Shown in pieces: positions 1 through 7,984 of a DNA stretch of 64,000 nucleotides. The stretch lies in the NCBI GenBank assembly GCA_035556135.1, contig DATMFO010000003.1, positions 496,001 through 560,000 on the forward strand. The letters are read 5' to 3'. Source of the DNA: ZC4RG30 sp035556135. Its GTDB lineage: Bacteria; Pseudomonadota; Gammaproteobacteria; Steroidobacterales; Steroidobacteraceae. A model generated the notes under the pieces. It was not told the origin of the DNA. It worked only from the letters and a program-made list of their open reading frames with translations, and ran no database searches. Within the stretch, counting starts at the first letter, position 1; every line of letters starts with the position of its first letter. The position numbers and the translations under genes were made by a program.

Positions 1-711
1 GTCCTGCATGGGCAGGCCGGCGCGCAGCACCATGCCGCCACCGTCGCCGGTGCAGGTGTGCGCGGAGGTGCAGGAGAAGTAGGCACGGCCGTAACCGCCG
101 GTGGCCAGGATGGTCATGTGAGAACGGAAGCGGTGCAGCTGCCCGGTGGCCAGCTCCAGCGCCACCACGCCGCGGCACACGCCGTTCTCGAACATCAGGT
201 CGATGGCGAAGAACTCGATGAAAAACTCCGCCTGGTGCTTCAGCGACTGCTGGTACAGCGTGTGCAGCATGGCGTGGCCGGTACGGTCCGCCGCCGCGCA
301 GGTGCGCTGCGCCACACCCTTGCCGTATTCGGTGGTCATGCCGCCGAAGGGCCGCTGGTAAATGCGCCCCTCCGGGGTGCGCGAGAACGGCACGCCGTAA
401 TGCTCCAGCTCGATCACCGCGGCCGGGGCTTCCTTGCACATGAACTCGATGGCGTCCTGGTCGCCCAGCCAGTCCGAGCCCTTCACGGTGTCGTACATGT
501 GCCAGCGCCAGTCATCCGGGCCCATGTTGCCCAGCGCGGCGCTGATGCCGCCCTGCGCGGCGACGGTGTGGCTGCGCGTGGGGAATACCTTGGTGATGCA
601 GGCCGTCGAAAGGCCGGCTTCGGCGAGGCCCAGCGTGGCGCGCAGGCCGGCGCCACCGGCGCCGACCACGAGCACATCGTGGGTGTGATCAATGAAATTG
701 TAGGCAGACAT
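1..711 (-). CDS. sdhA: Succinate dehydrogenase flavoprotein subunit, N-terminal part (runs off the left edge)
   Basis: Only the first 237 codons are in the window. The product oxidises succinate to fumarate on covalently bound FAD in complex II on the cytoplasmic face of the inner membrane. The start MSAYNFIDHTHDVLVVGAGG carries the dinucleotide-binding glycines (G17-G22). The stretch KVFPTRSHTVAAQGG contains the expected FAD-linking histidine (H48), and GGYGRAYFSCTSAHTCTGDG lies near the cut end. It starts 8 bases after the sdhD stop, as the third structural gene of an sdhC-sdhD-sdhA order, so sdhB is expected just outside the window. Identity is secure; only completeness is unknown. Confidence 0.97.
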   Translation of the reverse strand, partial: MSAYNFIDHTHDVLVVGAGGAGLRATLGLAEAGLSTACITKVFPTRSHTVAAQGGISAALGNMGPDDWRWHMYDTVKGSDWLGDQDAIEFMCKEAPAAVIELEHYGVPFSRTPEGRIYQRPFGGMTTEYGKGVAQRTCAAADRTGHAMLHTLYQQSLKHQAEFFIEFFAIDLMFENGVCRGVVALELATGQLHRFRSHMTILATGGYGRAYFSCTSAHTCTGDGGGMVLRAGLPMQD

Positions 712-719
712 CTTGCTTC

Positions 720-1106
720 CTATGAGGCGGCGCCCAGCGCGAGGCGCACGATGGCCAGCACGCCCAGTACACCCAGCAGCACATGCAGGAATGCGGAGAC
801 GATGAGCGACGCCATGCGCAGCCCGCCTCCCACGTAATCCTCGATCACCACCTGCACGCCGAGCTGCGAGTGCCAGCAGCCCGCCAGTACCAGCAGCGTC
901 AGCAGCGTGGCATTCACCAGGCTGCCCGCCCACTCACGCAGAGTGGCGTAGCCGAGGTCTGGCAGCAGCGCCAGCGAGATGAGAAACCACGGCAGCAGCA
1001 GCAGCAGTGCCAGTGCAGTGAGGCGCTGCACGCGCCAGTGGTGCGCACCCTCGTGCGCGGATCCATGGCCCAGCACCCGCGACAATGCGCTTGCGGATTC
1101 GCTCAT
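720..1106 (-). CDS. sdhD: Succinate dehydrogenase membrane anchor subunit
   Basis: This is a 128-residue integral membrane protein that, with SdhC, binds haem b and ubiquinone in complex II. Three hydrophobic segments are visible, at about residues 29-49, 63-83 and 99-121. H79 followed eleven residues later by D90-Y91 reproduces the spacing of the haem histidine and the quinone-site Asp-Tyr of the E. coli protein. The ATG at 1106 overlaps the sdhC stop in an ATGA junction, and this decides the start over longer in-frame extensions into sdhC. The subunit is poorly conserved in sequence, so the assignment rests on position, length and these residues. Confidence 0.92.
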   Translation of the reverse strand: MSESASALSRVLGHGSAHEGAHHWRVQRLTALALLLLLPWFLISLALLPDLGYATLREWAGSLVNATLLTLLVLAGCWHSQLGVQVVIEDYVGGGLRMASLIVSAFLHVLLGVLGVLAIVRLALGAAS

Positions 1107-1492
1107 GCCATGCCTCCACGGCCGAAGAACAGGTATATCAGCAGCGCCGAAGCCAGCACCGTGACGATCACGACGATGCGCGCACCCAGCCGCGCCTCGC
1201 GCCGCTCCAGTGCGCGGCCGGTGTCCCACACCAGGTGACGGATGCCATTGGCGTAGTGGTAACAGAACGCCACCAGCAGCAGCGCCAGCAGGACCTTCAC
1301 GGGCCAGCTGGCGGCGAAGGCTGCGAATGAGGCATGGGATTCCGGACCCATCGCAAGGGAGGTCAGCCAGCCGGCCAGCAGCAACAGGCCGGCGCTGAGC
1401 GCGAGGCCTGTGGCCCGGTGGAAGATGGAGGTCGCCATGGTGTAGGCGAACCGGTACACGGAAAGATGCGGCGACAGCGGGCGGGTTGTCAT
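1103..1492 (-). CDS. sdhC: Succinate dehydrogenase cytochrome b556 subunit
   Basis: This 129-residue protein has three membrane helices (about 29-49, 65-83 and 105-123). The N-terminal motif RPLSPHLSVYR and the segment SIFHRATG are typical of SdhC. The CYHYANGIRHLVWD stretch carries the likely axial haem ligand H79, with H86 in the conserved GIRH. Together with SdhD it anchors complex II and passes electrons to ubiquinone. It is the first membrane subunit of the operon and lies 24 bases downstream of the small assembly-factor gene. Confidence 0.96.
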   Translation of the reverse strand: MTTRPLSPHLSVYRFAYTMATSIFHRATGLALSAGLLLLAGWLTSLAMGPESHASFAAFAASWPVKVLLALLLVAFCYHYANGIRHLVWDTGRALERREARLGARIVVIVTVLASALLIYLFFGRGGMA

Positions 1493-1516
1493 GGTGGCGT
1501 CTTCTGTATGCAGCCG

Positions 1517-1738
1517 TCAGAAATCGATGCAGCGTCCGCGCCGTTCCCAGTCGCCGTAGCGGGCGGGATCCGGGCCGGACGGACCACCAGTCTCGGGCAC
1601 GCGTGCCGCACTGTGTGTCGCCCCGGCGGTGGCATCATGGGCCGGTCTCGCCGCGGGTGGCAGGGGCGCATCGGGATCTGCCGGCGCGGCCTGCGGAGAG
1701 GCAGCGCCCGGTTGTCGGTCCAAAGGCTGCATGGGCAT
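1517..1738 (-). CDS. Small DUF1674 / SDHAF4-type succinate dehydrogenase assembly factor
   Basis: This 73-residue gene would be easily missed. Its first 45 residues are Pro/Ala-rich and look disordered. The last 25 contain GGPSGPDPARYGDWERRGRC ending in IDF, which matches the C-terminal signature of the DUF1674 family (GP..PTRYGDWE..GRC.DF). In eukaryotes that family is SDHAF4, a chaperone that binds the flavinylated flavoprotein subunit before it joins the iron-sulfur subunit. Position supports this role: it lies 24 bases upstream of sdhC and is divergent from ygfZ. Two in-frame ATGs (1738 and 1732) are possible starts. Function is inferred from family and context. Confidence 0.85.
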   Translation of the reverse strand: MPMQPLDRQPGAASPQAAPADPDAPLPPAARPAHDATAGATHSAARVPETGGPSGPDPARYGDWERRGRCIDF

Positions 1739-1775
1739 GTATTGTGCCAGAATCCCCGCGAGGCCACCTACACCC

Positions 1776-2648
1776 ATGCCCGATCTTGCCCTTACGAAGC
1801 TGGATGATCTTGCCGTGCTGGCGGTGCGCGGGAACGATGCCATCGCCTTCCTGCAGGGCCAGCTCTCCCAGGACCTGAGACCCTTGCAGGATGGAGAGGC
1901 GACCCTGGCGGGCCTGCACAACCCGCAGGGGCGCTGCATCGCGGTGATCCGCCTGCTGCGCATGACCCGCGAGCATTTGCTGCTGGTTCTGCCGGCGGAG
2001 CTCGCCGACCCCGTGCGCCAGCTTCTGGCCCGTTACGTGCTGCGCGCGAGGGTGCGCATCGAGGATGCTGCGGCGGCGTGGCGCATCTACGGCGCCACCG
2101 GTCCTGACGCCGATGCCGTCGCGACGACCCGGATCTCGATGCCGGTGGATGAAGCCGGAACCCGCCAGCTGATCCTGGCGCCGCGCGGCGAACCACTGCC
2201 GGATGGCGACGTCGTGCCCCGCACGCAGTGGCGGCTCGATGACATCGCGGCCGGATTTCCCGAGATCACCGCCGCGACTTCCGGGCTCTTCGTCGCCCAG
2301 ATGCTGAACCTCGACCTGCTGCATGCCATCGGCTTCGACAAGGGCTGCTACACCGGCCAGGAGATCATCGCCCGTGCCCACTACCGCGGCGAGGTGAAGC
2401 GGCGCATGCAGCGCTTCTACACCGCGTCGGACGCCGTGCTCGCAGCGGGGCTGCGACTGAGGCTGGCGGACGAACGCAACGCCCAGGTCGTCATCGCCGC
2501 GCCCGCCGAGGCCGGTGGCCAGGAATTCCTCGCTGTGACCACCCCACCGGGCACAGGCACTGCCGGCGCGGAAGCCAGCGAGGAAGGCGCGTCCGCACAA
2601 CCTGCACTGCCCTGCTCGCAGCTGCCGCTGCCCTACTCGCCCCTCTGA
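1776..2648 (+). CDS. ygfZ: Folate-binding iron-sulfur cluster protein YgfZ
   Basis: The product has 290 residues and belongs to the GcvT-like COG0354 family, which uses tetrahydrofolate to help assemble or repair certain Fe-S enzymes. The signature KGCYTGQE is at residues 189-196, including the essential cysteine C191. The N-terminal segment VRGNDAIAFLQGQLSQDL is also typical. The ATG at 1776 was chosen because family homology begins there; longer upstream frames are Pro/Arg-rich shadow sequence. It is divergent from the sdh operon, whose Fe-S subunit is a plausible client. Its 3' end meets the convergent FHA gene within 10 bases. Confidence 0.95.
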   Translation: MPDLALTKLDDLAVLAVRGNDAIAFLQGQLSQDLRPLQDGEATLAGLHNPQGRCIAVIRLLRMTREHLLLVLPAELADPVRQLLARYVLRARVRIEDAAAAWRIYGATGPDADAVATTRISMPVDEAGTRQLILAPRGEPLPDGDVVPRTQWRLDDIAAGFPEITAATSGLFVAQMLNLDLLHAIGFDKGCYTGQEIIARAHYRGEVKRRMQRFYTASDAVLAAGLRLRLADERNAQVVIAAPAEAGGQEFLAVTTPPGTGTAGAEASEEGASAQPALPCSQLPLPYSPL

Positions 2649-2657
2649 GCGCGGGGC

Positions 2658-3653
2658 TCAGTCTTTCGTTTCGTCGAGGATGGGTGCGGCCAGCAGGGAC
2701 TGCTGCCGCTTGTGGCTGGCCTCGCGCTTAAGTGAGGCAACGTCGGTGAGATAGTCGCCCAGGTCCACGCTGGGTGCGACGCGCACCGATGGCGGCAGGA
2801 TGCGCGCGCCATGCTCGACACGGTTGACCGTGCGCGGGTCCACCTGCAGGTCCACCAGCCACCAGACCCCCCCGCTGAGCAGCGGCGCAAGCAGCCCCAG
2901 CGTCAGCGCCGCGGCGCGGTGCAGGCGCGTGGCATAACGCAGGTGGCGCCAGGCGGTGAGCCAGGAAACCACGCCAGCCAGCACGGCGGTGAAAGCACCC
3001 AGCCAGCGCCACTGGAAGGCGAAAGCGGCCACGGTATACAGCCAGAAGCCCCAACACCAGATCGCGATGCACAGTGACGCCAGCGCGAGGTGGATGCGCA
3101 GCTGCCAGGCACCCACCGTGAGCCGTGACACCAGGGTCCAGGTGCCGGCCCAGATGGCCAGCACCAGGATGGCCAGCATCACGGCGAAGATGATGGCCTC
3201 GCCGGTCTTGACCGGCTCCCGCGTCCAGGCCATGAAGGCTGCGAACAGCAGGCACAGCAGCACGCCAGTGGCCGCCAGCAGCGTGCGGTGTCGCTGCAGC
3301 AGGTCGCGCCGGAACAGGCGCTCGCCCGGCAAAGGCAACTGCGAGGTGCGCACGCGTACGCGCGTGCGGCCCACCTGCAGCAGCCCGCCATCTATCAGCC
3401 GGCCATGCCCGGGATCGACCATGTGCCGTTCGTGGCGCGTGCCATTGCGCGACCCCAGGTCCTGCACCAGCACGCGGCCATCTTCCTGCAGGGTGAGACG
3501 GGCATGCTCCGGGGCGGCGAAGGCATCATCGACGGGAATCTCGCAAACCAGGCTGCGGCCGATGCGGCACTGTCCGCCGACACCGGCCACACGGTGGCGC
3601 TGCTGCACGCTGCCGTGGTCGTCAAGCACATCCACCAGCATCACGGGTTCCAT
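2658..3653 (-). CDS. FHA-domain multi-pass membrane protein, function unknown
   Basis: This 331-residue protein has an N-terminal forkhead-associated domain (about 20-105) with GRSL near residue 32 and the diagnostic DLGSRNGT near residue 66. FHA domains bind phosphothreonine peptides. Five hydrophobic segments follow (about 123-142, 150-175, 183-210, 216-240 and 245-272), then a soluble, charged tail of about 60 residues. An odd helix number would put the FHA domain in the cytoplasm and the tail in the periplasm (inference). Its start overlaps the end of the upstream protease gene by 13 bases, so the two are probably co-translated. No Ser/Thr kinase or phosphatase is encoded nearby. Confidence 0.85.
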   Translation of the reverse strand: MEPVMLVDVLDDHGSVQQRHRVAGVGGQCRIGRSLVCEIPVDDAFAAPEHARLTLQEDGRVLVQDLGSRNGTRHERHMVDPGHGRLIDGGLLQVGRTRVRVRTSQLPLPGERLFRRDLLQRHRTLLAATGVLLCLLFAAFMAWTREPVKTGEAIIFAVMLAILVLAIWAGTWTLVSRLTVGAWQLRIHLALASLCIAIWCWGFWLYTVAAFAFQWRWLGAFTAVLAGVVSWLTAWRHLRYATRLHRAAALTLGLLAPLLSGGVWWLVDLQVDPRTVNRVEHGARILPPSVRVAPSVDLGDYLTDVASLKREASHKRQQSLLAAPILDETKD

Positions 3654-5128
3654 TGCATGGCTCCCAGGAAACGGCGCACGAACTGCATGCCGGCCTCAAA
3701 ACCCACGCCGCGCAGGTCAAGCTGGGTGATCACCGCGCGCTCGTCGCTGCTGATGCTGGCCACCGTGACGGCGAGGTCATAGAGCCCGGAGAACAGACGG
3801 TACTGGCGCGCGCAGGTGGTGATGCGCGCCTCGAAGCCATCGAGCGACACCAGGGCGTCCTTGCAGGCAAAGTCAGCCACGTGCTGCGCCGAGCCCTGGC
3901 GCCGGTGGCTGTCGGCGATGTCATTGACCCGTTGTGCGAACTGCAGCGGCGACAGGCGCGGCGCGCGCAGCACGCGGTGCTGGAAACCCACGTGCCCCAC
4001 TTCGAGGTCAAGCAGCAGCAGCACGCCGGAACGGCCGGTGCAGCTGATCGTCTCGGCCTCCATGCCCTGCGGCGCATCGCTGCTGCCGGTGGTGGAGCAC
4101 TCGAAGGCAGGCCCGATGCGGGTAGGCAGGCGGAAACCGAGGATCTGCTGCGTGGTTTCGACTCTCGCGGCCGAATCCGCATCCCACGGGCCAAGCACCA
4201 CGGTTTCGTAAGCCTGGGCCTGCTGCGCCACCATGGCCCGCAGCTGGCCGGGCGTCCTGCCCTCATCCAGCGGTGCATGCGCCCGGCGCAGCAGCGGCAC
4301 GATGTGCCGCGCGGGCACCACGAAACCCACCAGCTGCCGGCCGCTGATCACCGAGACGTTCACGCCATAGACCGTGCCTCCGGCATCCAGCGCCGGCCCG
4401 CCCGACATGCCGCTGTTGATCGCACCGGTGTAGTGGATGCGCTGGTCGAAGCCGCTGGCCACCAGGCCATTGGCCACGCCTTCGGTGATGGTGAGGCCGA
4501 GATTGAGCGGATAACCGATGGAATAGGCACGTGCGCCTGCGCGCGGGATGTCGGTGCGCAGGCGCAGCGCCGGCAGGTCAAGCTGCTGCTCCGCCTTCAC
4601 CACGGCCAGGTCATTGCGCACGTCCACGGCGTGGACACGCAACCTGCCCCGCCGGCCATCGGAAGTGACGTATTCGAGCCGGTAGCGGCGTGGATGCAGT
4701 ACGGCCTCGGACACAACGTGGTAGTTGGTGACGATGAAACCCTCATCGCCGACGGCGAAACCGGTGCCGTGGAAGGCACTGGTCGCAGCGGCGCCGAAGA
4801 ACCCGCGCACCAGGACGACCGAATCGCGCGCACTGTCCAGCCGCACCCTCGCGGCATTGGAGAGTGGCAGCTCCGCGAGATCCGGTTCCTCCACTTCCTC
4901 GGCCCGGATCACTTCGCCCTCTTCGGTGATGCGCTGGCCTGGCACTGTCGCTGGGGGCGCCTCCGCATCAGGCGGCGGCGTGGCCTCGGCCGTGGTGCCG
5001 GCTTCTCCGGATGTGTCGGGTGCGGGCGCAGCCTCCGCACCGATCACGCTCCCCGGCACGGCGAGCATCCAGGCGAGGGTCGCGGCGCACAGGCAGAGCA
5101 TCAGGGTACGGAGGACGGGTGGCCTCAT
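3641..5128 (-). CDS. Exported trypsin-like (S1C-type) serine protease with a novel C-terminal domain
   Basis: The product has 495 residues. A signal peptide (about 1-32) is followed by an acidic Pro/Ala/Glu-rich linker (33-90) and a chymotrypsin-fold protease domain (about 95-285). The triad is readable: H137 in TNYHVV, D173 in RNDLAVVK and S242 in GMSGGP. No PDZ domain follows, unlike DegP or DegS. The last 200 residues match nothing I recognise and contain four cysteines (344, 363, 422, 439) that could form disulfides in the periplasm. It is the first gene of an overlapping pair with the FHA membrane protein. Substrate and role are unknown. Confidence 0.88.
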   Translation of the reverse strand: MRPPVLRTLMLCLCAATLAWMLAVPGSVIGAEAAPAPDTSGEAGTTAEATPPPDAEAPPATVPGQRITEEGEVIRAEEVEEPDLAELPLSNAARVRLDSARDSVVLVRGFFGAAATSAFHGTGFAVGDEGFIVTNYHVVSEAVLHPRRYRLEYVTSDGRRGRLRVHAVDVRNDLAVVKAEQQLDLPALRLRTDIPRAGARAYSIGYPLNLGLTITEGVANGLVASGFDQRIHYTGAINSGMSGGPALDAGGTVYGVNVSVISGRQLVGFVVPARHIVPLLRRAHAPLDEGRTPGQLRAMVAQQAQAYETVVLGPWDADSAARVETTQQILGFRLPTRIGPAFECSTTGSSDAPQGMEAETISCTGRSGVLLLLDLEVGHVGFQHRVLRAPRLSPLQFAQRVNDIADSHRRQGSAQHVADFACKDALVSLDGFEARITTCARQYRLFSGLYDLAVTVASISSDERAVITQLDLRGVGFEAGMQFVRRFLGAMQWNP

Positions 5129-5196
5129 GGACCCATCTTAGCGAATCGCCACGGAGGCCTCGAACGCGGCACCGGCGCCACCGTGCGCCGCCTGGC

Positions 5197-5781
<585 letters not shown>

Positions 5782-5855
5782 CAGCCCCCCAGGTACGGCC
5801 GGTCGGACCGATAGTGCCTGCCCTCCGCCCTGTCGTACAGGAGCGGGGGCACAGA

Positions 5856-6758
5856 TCAAGGGATTCCCGCAGCCTCACCGCCCTGCAACCAGGCATCGAT
5901 CAGCCGCCGCGAGATCGCCTCCGGGGGCGGCAGCCGCACCGCACCGCCTGCCACCTGCCCGCGGGTGAACCAGTGGGCCTCTTCCAGCTCCCCGTCGTGC
6001 AGCACCGGTGTGGAAACGCTGGCGCGCGCGGTGAACCCCAGCATCAGCGACGCCGGGAATGGCCAGGGCTGGGAGGAATGGTAGGCAACCTCCTGCACGC
6101 TGGTGCCCGTTTCCTCCCACACCTCGCGGCGCACCGCATCCTCCAGCGACTCGCCGGGCTCGACAAATCCTGCGATGGTGGAGAAGCGCCCGGGAGGCCA
6201 GCCGGACTGGCGCCCCAGCAGCGCGCGGTCCCCGTCGCACACCAGCACGATGATGGCCGGATCCAGGCGCGGGAAGCTGTCCAGGTGGCAGGCGGCGCAG
6301 TGGCGTGCATGTCCGGCGCGGCGGGAGGACAGCGGCGCGCCGCACCGGCCGCAGAATCGGTGATTGCCGCGCCACAGGTGCAGGGCCCGAGCATAGGCCA
6401 CCAGCCCCGCTTCGCCGGCCGGCAATTCCGCGGCCAGCGGACGCAGCTCGGCGAACCGCTCGCCGGACCCTGCCACTGCGAGAGCCTCCGGAAGATCGGC
6501 CAGCAGGCAACGCTGCCCCTGGTACCAGCCCAGCAGCACCAGCTGCTCCGGATCGTTGATGGCGGCGATGCGGCGGTCCTCGCGCGGCAGCAATGTCAGG
6601 CGGTGGCTGCCCTCCTCCACGGCCCGCATCAGCACGGCACCCTGCCACATGGCCAGGTAGCGCGTGGCCGGATCCGCCAGTGCCTCCTCCAGCCAGCCCG
6701 CCCGCTGGCGGGCCTCGGCACGACGGTCCAGATATGCGCCGGCGAATGGATCATCCAC
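5856..6758 (-). CDS. nudC: NAD(+) diphosphatase / NAD-RNA decapping hydrolase
   Basis: This Nudix hydrolase cleaves NADH to NMNH and AMP and, in E. coli, removes NAD caps from RNA. A four-cysteine zinc ribbon (CGRCG then CAAC) precedes the Nudix box GFVEPGESLEDAV...REVWEETG, and the NudC-specific SQPWPFPASLM follows it. No ATG fits the N terminus. A GTG at 6758 gives VDDPFAGAYLDRRAEAR, which is where family similarity starts, and yields 300 residues; the much longer upstream frame runs antiparallel into the neighbouring gene. It follows the small membrane-protein gene by 11 bases. Confidence 0.93.
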   Translation of the reverse strand: MDDPFAGAYLDRRAEARQRAGWLEEALADPATRYLAMWQGAVLMRAVEEGSHRLTLLPREDRRIAAINDPEQLVLLGWYQGQRCLLADLPEALAVAGSGERFAELRPLAAELPAGEAGLVAYARALHLWRGNHRFCGRCGAPLSSRRAGHARHCAACHLDSFPRLDPAIIVLVCDGDRALLGRQSGWPPGRFSTIAGFVEPGESLEDAVRREVWEETGTSVQEVAYHSSQPWPFPASLMLGFTARASVSTPVLHDGELEEAHWFTRGQVAGGAVRLPPPEAISRRLIDAWLQGGEAAGIP

Positions 6759-6769
6759 GGGCGGGGCCC

Positions 6770-7135
6770 TCAGGACTGCCAGCCGGATTTCGGCCGGTCC
6801 ACCAGCACCGCGAGCACCACGGCCACCAGTGTAGGCACGAGCAGCGCCAGGTACAGCAGCAGTGAAAACTGCACGCCGCGCGCAGTGAATGCGGTGATGC
6901 CACCGCAGAGCAGTCCGCACAGCAGCCCTCCCTGCGCACCCGATACCAGGCTGATGCGCTTGCAGAGGTAGGCGGCGGTGGCAATGAATGCAATCACTGT
7001 GAGCAGTGCCGAAGCCAGGCTCGTCACCCACAACGTCCTGCCCGTGGCGGCCGGGTCGACGCTGTAGGGAGCAATGGCCAATGCTGCGGCAGTGCTGACC
7101 GCGGCGTGCACCACCAGGACGAGCACGGCGTACAT
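6770..7135 (-). CDS. Small integral membrane protein, unknown function
   Basis: The 121-residue product is mostly hydrophobic, with four predicted helices (about 2-22, 35-58, 66-86 and 90-112) and a short basic C terminus ending KSGWQS. I recognise no family motif. Glycine-rich GGLLCGLLCGG in the third segment could allow tight helix packing. Codon use and GC look like the neighbours, and its stop lies 11 bases before the nudC GTG, so the two may be co-transcribed. No function is proposed. Confidence 0.7.
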   Translation of the reverse strand: MYAVLVLVVHAAVSTAAALAIAPYSVDPAATGRTLWVTSLASALLTVIAFIATAAYLCKRISLVSGAQGGLLCGLLCGGITAFTARGVQFSLLLYLALLVPTLVAVVLAVLVDRPKSGWQS

Positions 7136-7168
7136 GCGTGGATACTGCCTCGTGCCTGCAGGCGAACG

Positions 7169-7984
7169 CTACAGGTTCACCCGCTCGATCTCGCGGGCGG
7201 CAATCGGCCTGCCAAGGAAGGTTGGTCCCACGCGGGCGAAGCGCTCTTCTCCATCCGTGACCAGGAACTGGCAGATGCCGCGCGACTCGGCCGACGCCAG
7301 TTGCCTCTCGCCCAGCAGTGCTGCCAGCGCCTCGGCGGTGGGCACTGCGGAATCCACGATGCGCACCCCCGGCCCCACCACGCCCTGGATTGCCTCAGCC
7401 AGCGGCGGAAAATGCGTGCAGCCCAGCACCAGCACATCCGGAGCGGCCGCCGCATCCGCGAACAGGGGAGCCAGGTAGCGGCGCGCAGCGGCAGTGGCGA
7501 TTTCCCCGCCGGTCCAGCCTTCCTCGGCCAGCGCCACGAAAAGCGTTGCGGGCACCGCGGTAACGTGCGCATGCGGCAGGCGCCGCTGTATCTCGCGCTG
7601 GTAGGCGCCACCGCGCACTGTGCCCTCAGTGGCCACCACGGCGATACGACCGCTGCGAGTTGCCTGCACCGCCGCTGCCGCGCCGGGTTCGATCACGCCG
7701 AGGATGGGCAGCCCGGGGTTGCCGGCCGCCAGCGCCGGCAGCGCGGCGGCCGAGGCTGTGTTGCAGGCCACCACCACCGCCTTCACGCCTCTTCGCACCA
7801 GCGCATATACGGCCTGGAGCGCGTAGCGCTCCACGGTGGCGGCGGTCTTGGTCCCATAGGGCAGCCGCGCGGTGTCGCCAAGATAGAGGAAATCCTCGCC
7901 GGGCAGGCGCGACACCAGCGCCTTCAGCACGCTCAGTCCGCCGATGCCGGAGTCGAACACGCCGATCGGCAGCGCGCTGCTCAT
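7169..7984 (-). CDS. murI: Glutamate racemase
   Basis: The enzyme interconverts L- and D-glutamate and supplies D-Glu for the peptidoglycan stem peptide. At 271 residues it has the normal length. FDSGIGGLSVL starts at residue 10 and carries the D/S substrate-binding residues. The two catalytic cysteines are in VACNTASA (C74) and LGCTHFPPL (C189). The ATG at 7984 overlaps the lysS stop (ATGA), so it is translationally coupled to lysS, an unusual partner. Confidence 0.97.
   Translation of the reverse strand: MSSALPIGVFDSGIGGLSVLKALVSRLPGEDFLYLGDTARLPYGTKTAATVERYALQAVYALVRRGVKAVVVACNTASAAALPALAAGNPGLPILGVIEPGAAAAVQATRSGRIAVVATEGTVRGGAYQREIQRRLPHAHVTAVPATLFVALAEEGWTGGEIATAAARRYLAPLFADAAAAPDVLVLGCTHFPPLAEAIQGVVGPGVRIVDSAVPTAEALAALLGERQLASAESRGICQFLVTDGEERFARVGPTFLGRPIAAREIERVNL

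Noticed and set aside
994..1008. CAG-type short repeat inside sdhD
   Set aside because: It encodes a run of leucines in a membrane helix; chance repeat of a preferred codon.
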